Shown: positions 27,899 to 38,181, numbered from the stretch's first letter. The stretch is DNA of 64,000 bases from Chloroflexota bacterium (GCA_016223105.1 JACRPR010000091.1:1-64000), one strand, 5' to 3'. Numbers and translations: made by a program. The notes: generated by a model from the sequence alone, not told the origin.

Positions 27899-28163
27899 TA
27901 CAAGCCAATTGAAAAACCAAAGATGGCGACTGCGGTTCGTGATTTTCCTTTGGCGCGCAAGTGTTCCAGCGCAACGCGTTTGACCGATGCCGGGATCACA
28001 ATTGCAAACGTAATTCCGTTTGCAATGGCGAGAACGGTGTCGTGTGCGAGGTCATTATCTTGACGCTTTGATCAACTTGCGCGTTAGCCATGCGGTTCGT
28101 CTTCATTGTTGAGATTACGAATTAGTGTACCACGTCAAGCCCTCGCGACTTGCGTAAAGCGCG

Positions 28164-30062
28164 TTACACCCCTGCGCCGACTTGCGCGTTTACCCACACC
28201 TTGCCGGTTTCCACCACAATCGTATTGAACTTGCACACACTCACGCACACGCCACAGCGTTCGCACAAACTTTCGTCAATCGTGTGCAGTTTGAGTTTTT
28301 CACCGGTGATCGCTTTGGCGGGACAGTTGCGCGCACACACCATACAACCGGTGCATGTGTCAATGATGCGATAAGTGAGCAAGCCCTTGCACACTTTGGC
28401 GGTGCAGATGTGATCGTAAATATGCGCTTCGTATTCTTTGCGGAAATAGCGGAGCGCGGTCAAGACCGGATTCGGCGCAGTCTGACCCAGCGCGCACAAA
28501 CTGCCTTGATTGACAAAGCGCGCCATCCGTTCGAGTCGTTCGATGTCGCCGTCCTCGCCCTTGCCCGCGCAAATTTTTTCCAGCAGTTCAAGAATTCGCA
28601 AAGTGCCCACGCGGCACGGCACGCACTTGCCGCACGATTCTTCTTGCACGAAATTCATAAAGTACCGCGCCAGGTCAACCATACAGGTATCTTCGTTCGC
28701 GACAACGAGACCGCCCGAACCCACGATCGCGCCGAGTGACGTGAGCGATTCGTAATCAATCGGCGTGTCCAAGTGTTGTTCGGGAATGCATCCGCCCGAA
28801 GGTCCGCCGATCTGCGCCGCTTTGAATTTTTTGCCGTTTGGAATTCCACCGCCGATGCCGAAAATCAATTCGCGCAAGGTGATGCCCATCGGCACTTCGA
28901 CCAAGCCGGTGTTGGCAACCGTGCCGACGAGCGAAAAGATCATCGTCCCTTTCGATTTTTCAGTGCCGATGCTGGCGTACCATTCCGCGCCCTTGTCCAA
29001 AATGATCGGCACGCTCGCCCAGGTCTTGACGTTGTTCAACACAGTCGGTTGTTCCCACAACCAGGATTGCGCTGGGAACGGCGGACGCGGACGCGGCTCG
29101 CCGCGCTTGCCTTCGATGGACGCCATCAACGCGGTCTCTTCGCCGCAGACAAACGCGCCCGCGCCCAATCGAATTTCGATATCGAAATTAAATCCAGAAC
29201 CCAGGATGTCTTCACCGAGCAAACCCAGGTCGCGCGCCTGTTCCAACGCGAGAGCCAAATGGTGAACCGCGAGCGGATATTCAGCGCGAATGTACACATA
29301 GCCGCGCACCGCGCCGACGGCAAACGCGCCAATCGTCATCCCTTCGACGACGCGGAGCGGATTGCCTTCCATCAAACTGCGATCCATATACGCGCCGGGA
29401 TCGCCCTCGTCCGCGTTGCACGCAACAAAGCCACTGGCATATTGCGGATTCGCGGCTTTGCGTTTCGCGATTTCCGTTTGCGCGGTGCGCCACTTGGTGC
29501 CGGTCGGAAAGCCCGCGCCGCCGCGACCGCGCAAACCAGAACGCGACACTTCGCCAATGATCTGATCGCCGGTCAGTGTCAACGCTTTGGCAAGCGAGGC
29601 ATACCCTCCCAGCGTGATGTATTCGTCAATGCTCGTCGGATCGAGATGTCCGTTTTGATTCAGGAGCAAACGCGTCTGCCGCGCGTAAAACGGAATGTCA
29701 TGCTCGTGCGTAATTTTTTCGCCGGTCGGATGAACGTACGATAAACGTTCGACGGGTTTGCCTTGCTTGATCGTCGTCTCCACGATTTCGGGTAGGTCTT
29801 TCGGCTGAACGTGCGAGTAAAAAATGCCGGCGGGATGGACGACCATCAGTGGACCTTTTTCGCAAAAACCGTGACAGCCGGTCATCCGCACATGCGCTTG
29901 ACCATCCTTAAGATTTTCGCGCGCCGCATCGAGCACTTGTTCCGAACCATACGCGCGACAGCCGGTGCCACCGCAAATCGTTACCGTCGGTTGATTGGGA
30001 TCGAGCGCGTTGACCAGGCGCGCGCGATATTCATCGAGGTGCGCCGCATTGAGAATTTTCAT
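28164..30062 (-). CDS. NuoF-like NADH dehydrogenase/electron-transfer subunit with C-terminal 2x[4Fe-4S] ferredoxin domain
   Basis: GRGGAGFPTGTKW, CNADEGDPGAYMDR, GAGAYICGEE-like, ESCGKCVPCRVGT, two CxxCxxCxxxC clusters. Confidence 0.92.
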   Translation of the reverse strand: MKILNAAHLDEYRARLVNALDPNQPTVTICGGTGCRAYGSEQVLDAARENLKDGQAHVRMTGCHGFCEKGPLMVVHPAGIFYSHVQPKDLPEIVETTIKQGKPVERLSYVHPTGEKITHEHDIPFYARQTRLLLNQNGHLDPTSIDEYITLGGYASLAKALTLTGDQIIGEVSRSGLRGRGGAGFPTGTKWRTAQTEIAKRKAANPQYASGFVACNADEGDPGAYMDRSLMEGNPLRVVEGMTIGAFAVGAVRGYVYIRAEYPLAVHHLALALEQARDLGLLGEDILGSGFNFDIEIRLGAGAFVCGEETALMASIEGKRGEPRPRPPFPAQSWLWEQPTVLNNVKTWASVPIILDKGAEWYASIGTEKSKGTMIFSLVGTVANTGLVEVPMGITLRELIFGIGGGIPNGKKFKAAQIGGPSGGCIPEQHLDTPIDYESLTSLGAIVGSGGLVVANEDTCMVDLARYFMNFVQEESCGKCVPCRVGTLRILELLEKICAGKGEDGDIERLERMARFVNQGSLCALGQTAPNPVLTALRYFRKEYEAHIYDHICTAKVCKGLLTYRIIDTCTGCMVCARNCPAKAITGEKLKLHTIDESLCERCGVCVSVCKFNTIVVETGKVWVNAQVGAGV

Positions 30063-30601
30063 TTTCGCTCCTGCGCGAGCGTCTTGATCAGACGATCGGT
30101 TTTGGCAACGTTCATTTGTCCAGAGTAGGTGCTGTCGGTAACAATCACCGGACCCAACGCGCAGGCGCCGAGGCAGTTCACCGTTTCGAGCGTGATTTGA
30201 CGATCGGGCGTCGTTTCGCCCGCGCGAATTTCCAGCTTCTCGATCAGCCGGTCGAGGATTTTTGTCGCGCCGCGCACATGACAGGCGGTGCCCATACAGA
30301 CGCGCACGACGTGCTTGCCGCGCGGCTTCATCGTGAAGAAAGAATAAAAGGTAACGACACCGTAAATATCTTTCAACGGCACATTCAATTTTTCGGCGAG
30401 GTAATTCTGCATCGGGCGGGAGATGTGTCCCAGTTCGGCTTGCAGTTGATTCAGAATGAGCATTGTCGAACCGGATCGTTGCTTGCATTCGGCGATGATC
30501 TGATCCATCCGCGCGCGTTGTTCCACTACGGCGATGGGATCTTCTTCATTCGGCACAAGCGCGGGTGCCATTGGGATAGATCGCAAATCTCTTGATCGCA
30601 T
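30059..30601 (-). CDS. NuoE-like [2Fe-2S] subunit
   Basis: VCMGTACHVRGA, VNCLGACALGPV. Confidence 0.9.
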   Translation of the reverse strand: MRSRDLRSIPMAPALVPNEEDPIAVVEQRARMDQIIAECKQRSGSTMLILNQLQAELGHISRPMQNYLAEKLNVPLKDIYGVVTFYSFFTMKPRGKHVVRVCMGTACHVRGATKILDRLIEKLEIRAGETTPDRQITLETVNCLGACALGPVIVTDSTYSGQMNVAKTDRLIKTLAQERK

Positions 30602-30751
30602 GGGCGGTCTCCTCACAATCGAATCGGGTGCCAAAATAAATTGGAATGGGGATTGAGCGCGCGCGAATACTAGCGCGCCGTGCGAATAGTTTAGGCGTGG
30701 CAAGTCTAAATCGAGTCCAAGCCCGGTCAAAGACCGGTGGGATACGCGAAG

Positions 30752-31888
30752 TTAGAAGGGGAGTGCGAGTTGGCGCGCGGGCGCGCGACCATTCATCAAA
30801 ACGAACGGAGCGGCGCGCGATGCATCCGCGCCGATGCGCGCGAGTTGTTCGATTGCAGTGAATTTCGTGACGCGGCGCGATTGAAGGATGCGCGACGCGG
30901 ACAGAGGACCGATGCCGGGGATGCGGAGCAATTGTTCTTTGCTCGCGCGATTTAATACGATGGGGAAAAATTCGGGGTGATGCGTTGCCCACACCGTTTT
31001 CGGATCCGCTTCGGTCGCGAGGTTGCCGCGCGGATCGAAAATGAGATCGGCGAACGCGAAGCCGTACTTGCGAAAAAGAAAATCGGATTGATACAAACGA
31101 TGTTCGCGCACGAGCGGCGTCGGCGCGTGATTTTCGAGTGGCGTATTTTCGATGGGCTGGAACGCGGAGAAATACGCGCGCGCGAGTTCGAGCTCGCGAT
31201 AGAGTTGCGTCGTGCGCGCGAGAATGTCGCGATCACTTTCATCCGCCGCGCCGACGACGAATTGTGTCGTCATCGTTTTGCCGGCGAGCGCGGGATTACG
31301 CGCGATCAATTTTTTCGCGATCTGCAACGGCGCGAGCAATTCTTCGGCGTAGCGTTTCGTCGAGGAAAGTTTCGCGAGATGTTCGGACGAGGGCGCTTCG
31401 AGGTTGACCGAGACGCGATCCGCGAGCAAGAGCGCGCGTTCGATTGCCGCGTCTTGCGCGCCGGGCATCAACTTCAAATGAATGTACCCGCGAAAATCAT
31501 ATTTGCCGCGCAAGAGTTCCGCGGTCGCCAACATGCGCTCCATCGTGCGCGTGCCGCCGCCCGCGACGCCGCTCGAAATAAAAATCGCTTCGGCGAGATG
31601 CGCGCGATGAATTTGATCAAACGTTGCCGCGAGTTCTTCCGGCTGAAAGGTCGAACGCGGCACATCGCGTCCGCGTCGCGTCGGACAATAAAAGCAATCT
31701 TTTTCGCACGCGTTCGTCTGCAAAATTTTCAGCATCTTGACGGTCTTGCCATCAGGACGCACCGCCGGATAAATCCAACGTCCGACATCGTCGCGCACGC
31801 GCGTTTGACCTTCGCCGCATTTGCCGCACGCGAGATCAGCTTGCGCCGCCGAGCCAAGCAGATCGAGTTTGTCTTGAATGTCCATCAC
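30752..31888 (-). CDS. radical SAM protein with HhH domain, putative DNA modification/repair (TIGR03916-like)
   Basis: TNACEKDCFYCPTRRGRD, FISSGVAGGGTRTMERM, C-terminal LLRIPGIGPLSASRIL. Confidence 0.82.
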   Translation of the reverse strand: MMDIQDKLDLLGSAAQADLACGKCGEGQTRVRDDVGRWIYPAVRPDGKTVKMLKILQTNACEKDCFYCPTRRGRDVPRSTFQPEELAATFDQIHRAHLAEAIFISSGVAGGGTRTMERMLATAELLRGKYDFRGYIHLKLMPGAQDAAIERALLLADRVSVNLEAPSSEHLAKLSSTKRYAEELLAPLQIAKKLIARNPALAGKTMTTQFVVGAADESDRDILARTTQLYRELELARAYFSAFQPIENTPLENHAPTPLVREHRLYQSDFLFRKYGFAFADLIFDPRGNLATEADPKTVWATHHPEFFPIVLNRASKEQLLRIPGIGPLSASRILQSRRVTKFTAIEQLARIGADASRAAPFVLMNGRAPARQLALPF

Positions 31889-31929
31889 GGGCGATTATAC
31901 AGAACATTCGTTCGCGCGTCAATCCCTTT

Positions 31930-31991
31930 ACGGCGAAGCATCCTGAGCGTAGTCGAAGCATCCTGAGCGTAGTCGAAGGACGCTTCGCCGT
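31930..31991. repeat. palindrome with internal tandem GAAGCATCCTGAGCGTAGTC repeats
   Basis: ACGGCGAAGC...GCTTCGCCGT around two 20-bp direct repeats. Confidence 0.75.
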
Positions 31992-32102
31992 GTCGCGGCG
32001 CAAATCGTCAGAGCATTGTCAGGAATTTTTTTTCGCGCTTGGCTATACTGTGCCGCAAACGGTACGCACGATCAATGTAACCATCGCGGCGAATGTGCGT
32101 AA

Positions 32103-32564
32103 ATGAAATCGGAGGCAAAAATGTTGAATGAAAATTCGATGACGCGCGACGAACGACTCAATGCGACGCTCGCGCACGCGAGTATTCTGCTCGGCGCGTT
32201 CAGTCGCGGCATGCTCGGTATTCTGCTCGCGTTTCTGATTTGGCTCACGCAACGCAACAAATCGAAATTTGTCGCGCGCCACGCCGCGCAAGCGACCGTG
32301 TATCAACTCGTCGGCGTCCTGGTCACGCTGGGCGTGTGGATCAGTTGGGGTTTGATTTTCGCCGGATCGATCTTTGTGCCGCTGGTGTTCGATTCGCAAA
32401 ATCCAGAACCGTTGATGCTGTACACGATGATCCCCGCGCTCGTGATGATGATCGTTCCGTTCAGCGTGATGCTCGCGTGGTTTGGGTACGGACTGTACGC
32501 CGCGTGGCAAGTGTGGCACGGCAAAGATTTTGCGTACCCGATCCTGGGTCGTTGGATCAAGTGA
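32103..32564 (+). CDS. DUF4870-like membrane protein
   Basis: MTRDERLNATLAHASILLGAFSRGMLGILLAFLIWLTQRNKSKFVARHAAQA. Confidence 0.75.
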   Translation: MKSEAKMLNENSMTRDERLNATLAHASILLGAFSRGMLGILLAFLIWLTQRNKSKFVARHAAQATVYQLVGVLVTLGVWISWGLIFAGSIFVPLVFDSQNPEPLMLYTMIPALVMMIVPFSVMLAWFGYGLYAAWQVWHGKDFAYPILGRWIK

Positions 32565-32712
32565 TCGAAAAAAGAGGGAGAAGGTAAAGAGGTCAGAGAT
32601 GGCTTGCATCTCGCGCATCCTCTCTGCCTTCTTCGCCTTCTCAACACTTCTTTGCCCTCTCTGCCCTCTTTCACTTTTCTCCCTTCGATTGCCGAAAAAC
32701 CATTTCTGAATT

Positions 32713-33732
32713 ATGATTGCGCGCATTATGGAACCGATCATCAAAATTCGCGGCTTGACGAAAATCTATCAATCGAAACAGCGGCTGGGTTTGTTTCGCT
32801 CGCGCGTCAAAGAAGTTGTCGCGCTAAAAGATGTTGACCTGGATATTTTTCCGGGCGAATCGTTCGGCTTGCTCGGTCCGAACGGCGCGGGCAAAACGAC
32901 GCTGATCAAATGTCTCACGACCTTGCTCTTGCCGACGCGCGGAACCGCGTGGCTCAACGGTCATCAACTCGAGCGCGACGAAAACGCGATTCGCGCGAGC
33001 ATCGGTTGTATGTTGATGGGCGAACGCGGCTTGTATTGGAAATTGACCGGGCGCGAGAATCTCGATTTCTTTGGCGCGCTGTACCAAATTCCGCCAGACG
33101 CGCGCAAAACGCAAGCGTAAAAAATTATCGCGCAATTGAATCTCGGCGAGATTATTGATCGCGCGGTCGAAACGTACTCGTCGGGTCAAAAGATGAAACT
33201 CGCGTTCGCGAAAGCACTGCTCAACGCCGCGCCGATTTTGATTCTTGATGAGCCGACGAACACGCTCGATCTGCCGAGCGCGCGCGAACTGCGCGCGATT
33301 GTGCGCGATCTGAATCGGCAGGGACGCACGGTCGTGTACACGACGCATGTGATGAGCGAAGCGGAAGAGTTGTGCGACCGCGTCGCGATTGTGGATCGCG
33401 GGCAAGTGATCGCGCTGGGCACGATTGCGGAATTGAAAGCGAGTTTGAATCGCGAGGGCGTTACCAAAGTCGAGGGCGTGATTCCCGAACCGGCATTGCG
33501 CGCGGCGCGCGCGCTCGATGGTGTGGTGAGCGCGGCGTTGTCGTCGAAAGATGGGATGCAGGAACTCGTCGTGGTCAGTCCTAATCCGCGCGCGCTCCTG
33601 CCGCACTTGATTCGAGCGTTGATGGAGCATGGCGCGACGCTCGAACAAATCGCGCCGACCGAAGTCACGCTCGAAGATGTGTTTATCGCGAAAACCGGGC
33701 GCACGCTCGCGGAGGATACGCGCGAGAAATAA
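32713..33732 (+). pseudogene. ABC transporter ATPase interrupted by in-frame TAA (33118-33120)
   Basis: GPNGAGKTTLIKCL upstream and YSSGQKMKLAFAKALLNAAPILILDEPTNTLD downstream are in the same frame, separated only by TAA. Confidence 0.75.
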
Positions 33733-33901
33733 ATCGCGCGTTACGCGACAACGCTGTCGAATGTTGATACAACTCAATAGGCATAAACGCGCCGACCGGT
33801 TTCCCATCGCGCTCGATCACGACCGGTTCTTTGCTCTGAATCAAATCTTCGACGCTCGCAAAGTACGGCGCGCGCGTCTCGCGCAATTCGATCTTTTTCA
33901 T
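33683..33901 (-). CDS. Phd/YefM-like antitoxin, orphan
   Basis: VIERDGKPVGAFMPIELYQ. Confidence 0.5.
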   Translation of the reverse strand: MKKIELRETRAPYFASVEDLIQSKEPVVIERDGKPVGAFMPIELYQHSTALSRNARFISRAYPPRACARFSR

Positions 33902-33951
33902 CGCTCACCTCGCGCGCAAGTATAAAATAGTCACGGACAATTGTCAACGCG

Positions 33952-34830
33952 ATGCAATTACCAATGACCAATTACCAATCTTTAACTCAATTCACTTTCG
34001 CGAACAAACTCCGCCTAATCTGGAGCGTCGTTACGATGCGGCTCCGCATCCTCTCGCGCTATCCTGGTTTTCGTTTGCTCGACATTATCATGCCGACGTT
34101 CATCGCGGCGATGCCGATTTTGTTGGGGCAAGCGATTGGCGGCGGCGCGGTGCGCGCGGCGCAAAATTTCCAAGCGAATACCGGGACGACGAATTACGTC
34201 GCATATCTTTTGATCGGCTCGAACGTGTTTATGATGGTGAGCGGAACGATGTGGAACGTCGGCTATTGGTTGCGCCGCGAAGCGGAAACCGGGACGCTCG
34301 AAGCGTTGTATCTCGCACCGACCGGGCGCGGCGCGATTCTCGCGGGCATCGCGCTGTACGGCAACTTGCGAATGATGGTGAATTTCATTCTCGCGTTCAC
34401 GCTCGGCGCGCTCGTGTTCGGCGTCAATCCATTGCAAGGCGACATTTTGCTCGCGCTCGTTTTTCTTTTTATCGGATTGATTCCATTGTTCGGCATCGCG
34501 TTGTTGTACGGCGCGATCATTTTGCGGATCAAAGAGGCGAACGCGTTGATCCGGCTCGCGCAATGGGCGGCATCGTTGTTGATGGGTTTGTTTTTTCCGA
34601 TCGCGATTTTTCCGGGCTGGTTGCGTTTCATCGCGCTCGCGTTTCCGCCGACCTGGATGAACAACGGCGTGCGCGCGAGTTTGCTCGGCGTCGGATTCTT
34701 TTTCGAACAGTGGTATTTCGATCTCGCGATGCTCGGCGCGTTTTGCGTCATCGTGCCACTGCTCGGCTATCGCCTGTTTATCCGCACCGAACGCAGTGTG
34801 CAACGCGACGCGGGCGTGGGTGAATTTTAG
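33952..34830 (+). CDS. ABC-2 type permease
   Basis: Six hydrophobic segments; follows the ATPase; start codon inside ATTACCA heptads. Confidence 0.75.
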   Translation: MQLPMTNYQSLTQFTFANKLRLIWSVVTMRLRILSRYPGFRLLDIIMPTFIAAMPILLGQAIGGGAVRAAQNFQANTGTTNYVAYLLIGSNVFMMVSGTMWNVGYWLRREAETGTLEALYLAPTGRGAILAGIALYGNLRMMVNFILAFTLGALVFGVNPLQGDILLALVFLFIGLIPLFGIALLYGAIILRIKEANALIRLAQWAASLLMGLFFPIAIFPGWLRFIALAFPPTWMNNGVRASLLGVGFFFEQWYFDLAMLGAFCVIVPLLGYRLFIRTERSVQRDAGVGEF

Positions 34831-34872
34831 TCGAATAGTCGTGTAGTCGGGTGTGGTTAAATCGCGAATGAT

Positions 34873-34932
34873 GGATTCGACGCTTTAGCGGGTTGGTTGT
34901 CCGCGCGAGTCACCGCGTAAACGCTCGATTCC
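34873..34932 (+). repeat. 58-60 bp two-hairpin element, copy T3
   Basis: GGATTCGACGCTTTAGCGGGTTG...CACCGCGTAAACGCTCGATTCC. Confidence 0.85.
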
Positions 34933-34990
34933 AAAAACGCAATCAATGGCCGCGTTCAGTATATCGTGTCTTCAAAATCAGGAAAAAGTG

Positions 34991-35857
34991 ATGAGCCAGA
35001 AAATCCAACCTCAAACCTCCAACCTCCAACTTCCAATTTCCAATCTCCAAATCTATCTCGCGATGGTTCGCAAACAACTGATCGTGATGACGCGCTATCC
35101 GATTGATTTCCTCACGAGTTTCGTCCAAATTTTTCTGATCATTTTATTGTTCTCGTTCGCCGCGATCATGTTCGAGTCGCCCGGTGCGAGCGCGTCCGGC
35201 GAATCGAGTGGCAGTGGCGCGGTGATGATGTACGGCTTTGTGCTGTTTATGTTCGCGAGCGATACGTTGTGGAGCATCGGCTACAACATTCGCGAAGAGC
35301 AATACCAGGGCACGCTCGAATCGTTGTATCTCACGCCCGCGTCGAAATTCGCGTCGCTTGTTTCGCGCGTAACGACGATTGTGATTTGGACCGGTTTGCT
35401 TTCGATTGCCGCGATTATTTTCGTACAATTTTTTCTCGGACGCTTGCCGTTTCACAACGTCGGTCTCGCGGCGGTGATCCTGGTTTTCACGCTCGCGGGC
35501 ACATTCGGTATCGGGTTCGCGTTCGCGGCGTACACTTTGCTCGTGAAAGAATCCGCGCAGGCGACCGCGAATTTTTTAGAGTTCGCGATCATGATCTTGT
35601 GCGGAATGTTTTTTCCGTTTCGCGCGTTGCCGGAAATTGTGCAGATGATCTCGCGCGCGATCCCGCTCAGTTACGCGGTGGACGCGTTTCGCTCGACGTT
35701 GATGGGTTATCCGCGCGGCTTTCCTGAACTCGCGCCGATTGAAACCGAGATCGCGATTGTGATCGCGTTTGGAATTTTGTCGCCAATCATCGGGTATTGG
35801 TTGTATCAACGCGCGGAACGCCGCGCGCGCATTGTGGGCAGTCTCGCGGAATTCTAA
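34991..35857 (+). CDS. ABC-2 type permease; N-terminus encoded by heptad array
   Basis: MSQKIQPQTSNLQLPISNLQIYLAMVRKQLIVMTRYP then typical hydrophobic permease. Confidence 0.75.
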   Translation: MSQKIQPQTSNLQLPISNLQIYLAMVRKQLIVMTRYPIDFLTSFVQIFLIILLFSFAAIMFESPGASASGESSGSGAVMMYGFVLFMFASDTLWSIGYNIREEQYQGTLESLYLTPASKFASLVSRVTTIVIWTGLLSIAAIIFVQFFLGRLPFHNVGLAAVILVFTLAGTFGIGFAFAAYTLLVKESAQATANFLEFAIMILCGMFFPFRALPEIVQMISRAIPLSYAVDAFRSTLMGYPRGFPELAPIETEIAIVIAFGILSPIIGYWLYQRAERRARIVGSLAEF

Positions 35858-35878
35858 AAACCTTTTGGGTCTTTTGTG

Positions 35879-35907
35879 TTGACGCATACACACAATTTGG
35901 CTATACT
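35879..35907 (+). promoter_or_regulatory. sigma70-like promoter TTGACG-17-TATACT
   Basis: 31 bp upstream of vapB-like ATG. Confidence 0.6.
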
Positions 35908-35937
35908 CTACACATCGGCAAAAAGGAAAGGAACGCC

Positions 35938-36144
35938 ATGCGAACAAATATCGTAATTGACGACAAGTTGATCGCGCGCGCGATGCAAGCGAGCGGATTG
36001 GCAACCAAACGCGCGACGGTCGAAGCCGGCTTGCAGTTGTTGATCCAAGTGAAAGCACAGACCGGGATTCGCCGTTTGCGCGGCAAGGTAAAATGGGAAG
36101 GCAATCTTGCCGAAATGCGCGCGGGGCGCGTGCGGGAGCGTTAA
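35938..36144 (+). CDS. VapB-family antitoxin
   Basis: MRTNIVIDDKLIARAMQASGLATKRATVEAGLQLLIQVKAQTGIRRLRGKVKWEG. Confidence 0.85.
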   Translation: MRTNIVIDDKLIARAMQASGLATKRATVEAGLQLLIQVKAQTGIRRLRGKVKWEGNLAEMRAGRVRER

Positions 36145-36147
36145 GCC

Positions 36148-36543
36148 GTGGTTATCGTTGACACCACCGTTTGGATTGATTATTTGAACGGAATCGAATC
36201 GCTATTGACCGAATGGCTCGATGTCGAAATCGGACGGCAACGCCTCGGTCTGACTGATCTGATTCTGTGCGAAATTCTGCAAGGTGTGCGCGATGAACAT
36301 CACGCCGAAACGACGCGGCGCGAACTCGCAAATTTCGAGATGATCGAAATGGGCGGAATCAATCTTGCCATTGCATCGGCGAAAAACTATCGCGCTCTGC
36401 GCGCGCAAGGAATTACCGTTCGCAAAACAATAGATTGTTTGATCGCCACGTTCTGCATCGCAAACAATCACGTCTTGCTCCATAACGACCGCGACTTTGA
36501 CGCGTTCGAAAATCATCTTGGGTTGCGTGTGGTTCATCCATAA
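36148..36543 (+). CDS. VapC-family PIN toxin
   Basis: VIVDTTVWIDYLNG..., GITVRKTIDCLIATFCIANNHVLLHNDRDFD. Confidence 0.9.
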   Translation: MVIVDTTVWIDYLNGIESLLTEWLDVEIGRQRLGLTDLILCEILQGVRDEHHAETTRRELANFEMIEMGGINLAIASAKNYRALRAQGITVRKTIDCLIATFCIANNHVLLHNDRDFDAFENHLGLRVVHP

Positions 36544-36689
36544 CCGCACTTTGCATCTGATTCTGTCTGCTCAAACGTGCTACGATCAACTGGTGGTATC
36601 AACGCGCGGATCGTGGGTGGGTTTGTCCAGTTTTAATGCTTATCTTGTCCGCGAAATTTTTGTTCGCGGATTATTATTTTTGGAGTGGG

Positions 36690-37487
36690 ATGGTGACAAA
36701 TAGTGTGCTTGGCGCGCGCATTGCCGAAGGACGCACAGCGGAGATTTTCGCGTGGCGCGATCACCAGGTTCTTAAATTGTATCACGAGTGGTGTCCGCCG
36801 GAGTGGATCGAATACGAATTGAAAATCGCGCGCATCACACAAAACCTGGGATTGCCGGTGCCGGCGGTCGGGGAAATTGTCGCGGTGAACGCGCGACGCG
36901 GGTTGGTGTACGAACGGATTGAGGGCGTCTCGCTGAACGAGACGTTGAACACTAAACCCTGGGAGTTGTTTCGCGGCGTGCGCGTGTTGGCGGATTTGCA
37001 CGCGGCGATTCACGGGTGCGCCGCGCCCGAATTGCCATCGCAACGCGAAGGATTCGCGCGCAGTATTCGCAACGCGCCAGCATTGCCCGCTGATTTGAAA
37101 TCTGCCGCGCTCCGCGCGCTCGATGCAATGCCGGACGGCGATCAACTTTGTCACGGCGATTTTCACCCGGGCAATGTGCTAATGACCGCGCGCGGTCCGA
37201 TCGTGATTGATTGGATGACGGCGAAGCGCGGCAATCCAATCGCGGATGTCGCGCGCACGTTGCTTTTGCTAACGACCGGCGAGCCGTCGAACGCGTTCGC
37301 GCGCTGGCTGGTCGCGCGTGTGCGCGAACTGATCAAATCGTGTTACCTAAGGCAATATGACGAACATCGCGCGCTCGATCCCGCGCAACTCGCGCGGTGG
37401 ATGCCGATTGTCGCCGCCGCGCGGTTGAATGAAAACATCGTAGAGGAACGCGACCAGGTTCTGGCAATTGTAAAAGCTGGGCTATAA
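36690..37487 (+). CDS. aminoglycoside phosphotransferase-family kinase
   Basis: LCHGDFHPGNVLMTARGPIVIDW. Confidence 0.8.
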   Translation: MVTNSVLGARIAEGRTAEIFAWRDHQVLKLYHEWCPPEWIEYELKIARITQNLGLPVPAVGEIVAVNARRGLVYERIEGVSLNETLNTKPWELFRGVRVLADLHAAIHGCAAPELPSQREGFARSIRNAPALPADLKSAALRALDAMPDGDQLCHGDFHPGNVLMTARGPIVIDWMTAKRGNPIADVARTLLLLTTGEPSNAFARWLVARVRELIKSCYLRQYDEHRALDPAQLARWMPIVAAARLNENIVEERDQVLAIVKAGL

Positions 37488-37493
37488 TCAAGA

Positions 37494-37520
37494 CCCGAAG
37501 GGTTTAGAAAACCCTTCGGG
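37494..37520 (+). terminator. terminator-like hairpin CCCGAAGGG...CCCTTCGGG
   Basis: Perfect 9-bp stem after the kinase gene. Confidence 0.65.
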
Positions 37521-37531
37521 CCTTTGGCAAC

Positions 37532-37804
37532 TCACGCCATTTCTGGAATCGGTATCGGCTTGCCTGTGGCTTGACTGTAGAGCACATCGGGATCGAGGTC
37601 AACATCGTTGGGCCACACGAGTGTGCCAATTTCCGAGTCAACGCGAACGCGCGCAAAAAATTCAATGTCTTGCAACGGCGTAAATACTCCACCGCGCCCG
37701 GCAATTTTATTTTTGAAATCTATTTCGGCGCGTATGCCATCAGCGAAAATCAATTCTAGAATATAATCGCGCACGTAGCGGACTTGAGTAATTCGTGGAA
37801 ACAT
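37532..37804 (-). CDS. DUF2442-like protein
   Basis: YILELIFADGIRAEIDFKNKI. Confidence 0.65.
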   Translation of the reverse strand: MFPRITQVRYVRDYILELIFADGIRAEIDFKNKIAGRGGVFTPLQDIEFFARVRVDSEIGTLVWPNDVDLDPDVLYSQATGKPIPIPEMA

Positions 37805-37815
37805 CTTGGCTCCAT

Positions 37816-38103
37816 CTAGCGTAACGGTTGAATCTTACGTGGCTTTTGATCTAGCCGCGCCAGCCGCCAATTCTCGATCAACTCGCGTTGATGTAATGCC
37901 GCCCATTCAATCACGAGCGAAATCGCGCGCGGCGGCAATTCGCCGTGAAGAACATGAATCGGATCAATCGCGATCTGCACTTCGTCGCCACCGTAGAGCG
38001 CGTGAAAATGCGGTGGTAGATGCTCATCGTAATACATTTGGATCACGATTCCGAAAAAACGACTGACATCAGGTATAAATTTCTTCCGACGCGATTGTAA
38101 CAA
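37816..38103 (-). CDS. DUF4160-like protein
   Basis: FFGIVIQMYYDEHLPPHFHALYGGDEVQIAI; typical partner of DUF2442. Confidence 0.75.
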   Translation of the reverse strand: MLQSRRKKFIPDVSRFFGIVIQMYYDEHLPPHFHALYGGDEVQIAIDPIHVLHGELPPRAISLVIEWAALHQRELIENWRLARLDQKPRKIQPLR

Positions 38104-38145
38104 GGTGGATTCAAATAAGCAAGCGGCGCGCGCAAGTAAACCAAG

Positions 38146-38180
38146 ACCCGGAAGGTACGCTTCGCGAAAACCTTCCGGGT
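38146..38180. terminator. terminator-like hairpin ACCCGGAAGG...CCTTCCGGGT
   Basis: Inverted repeat at end of the MFS gene. Confidence 0.6.
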
Positions 38181-38181
38181 T

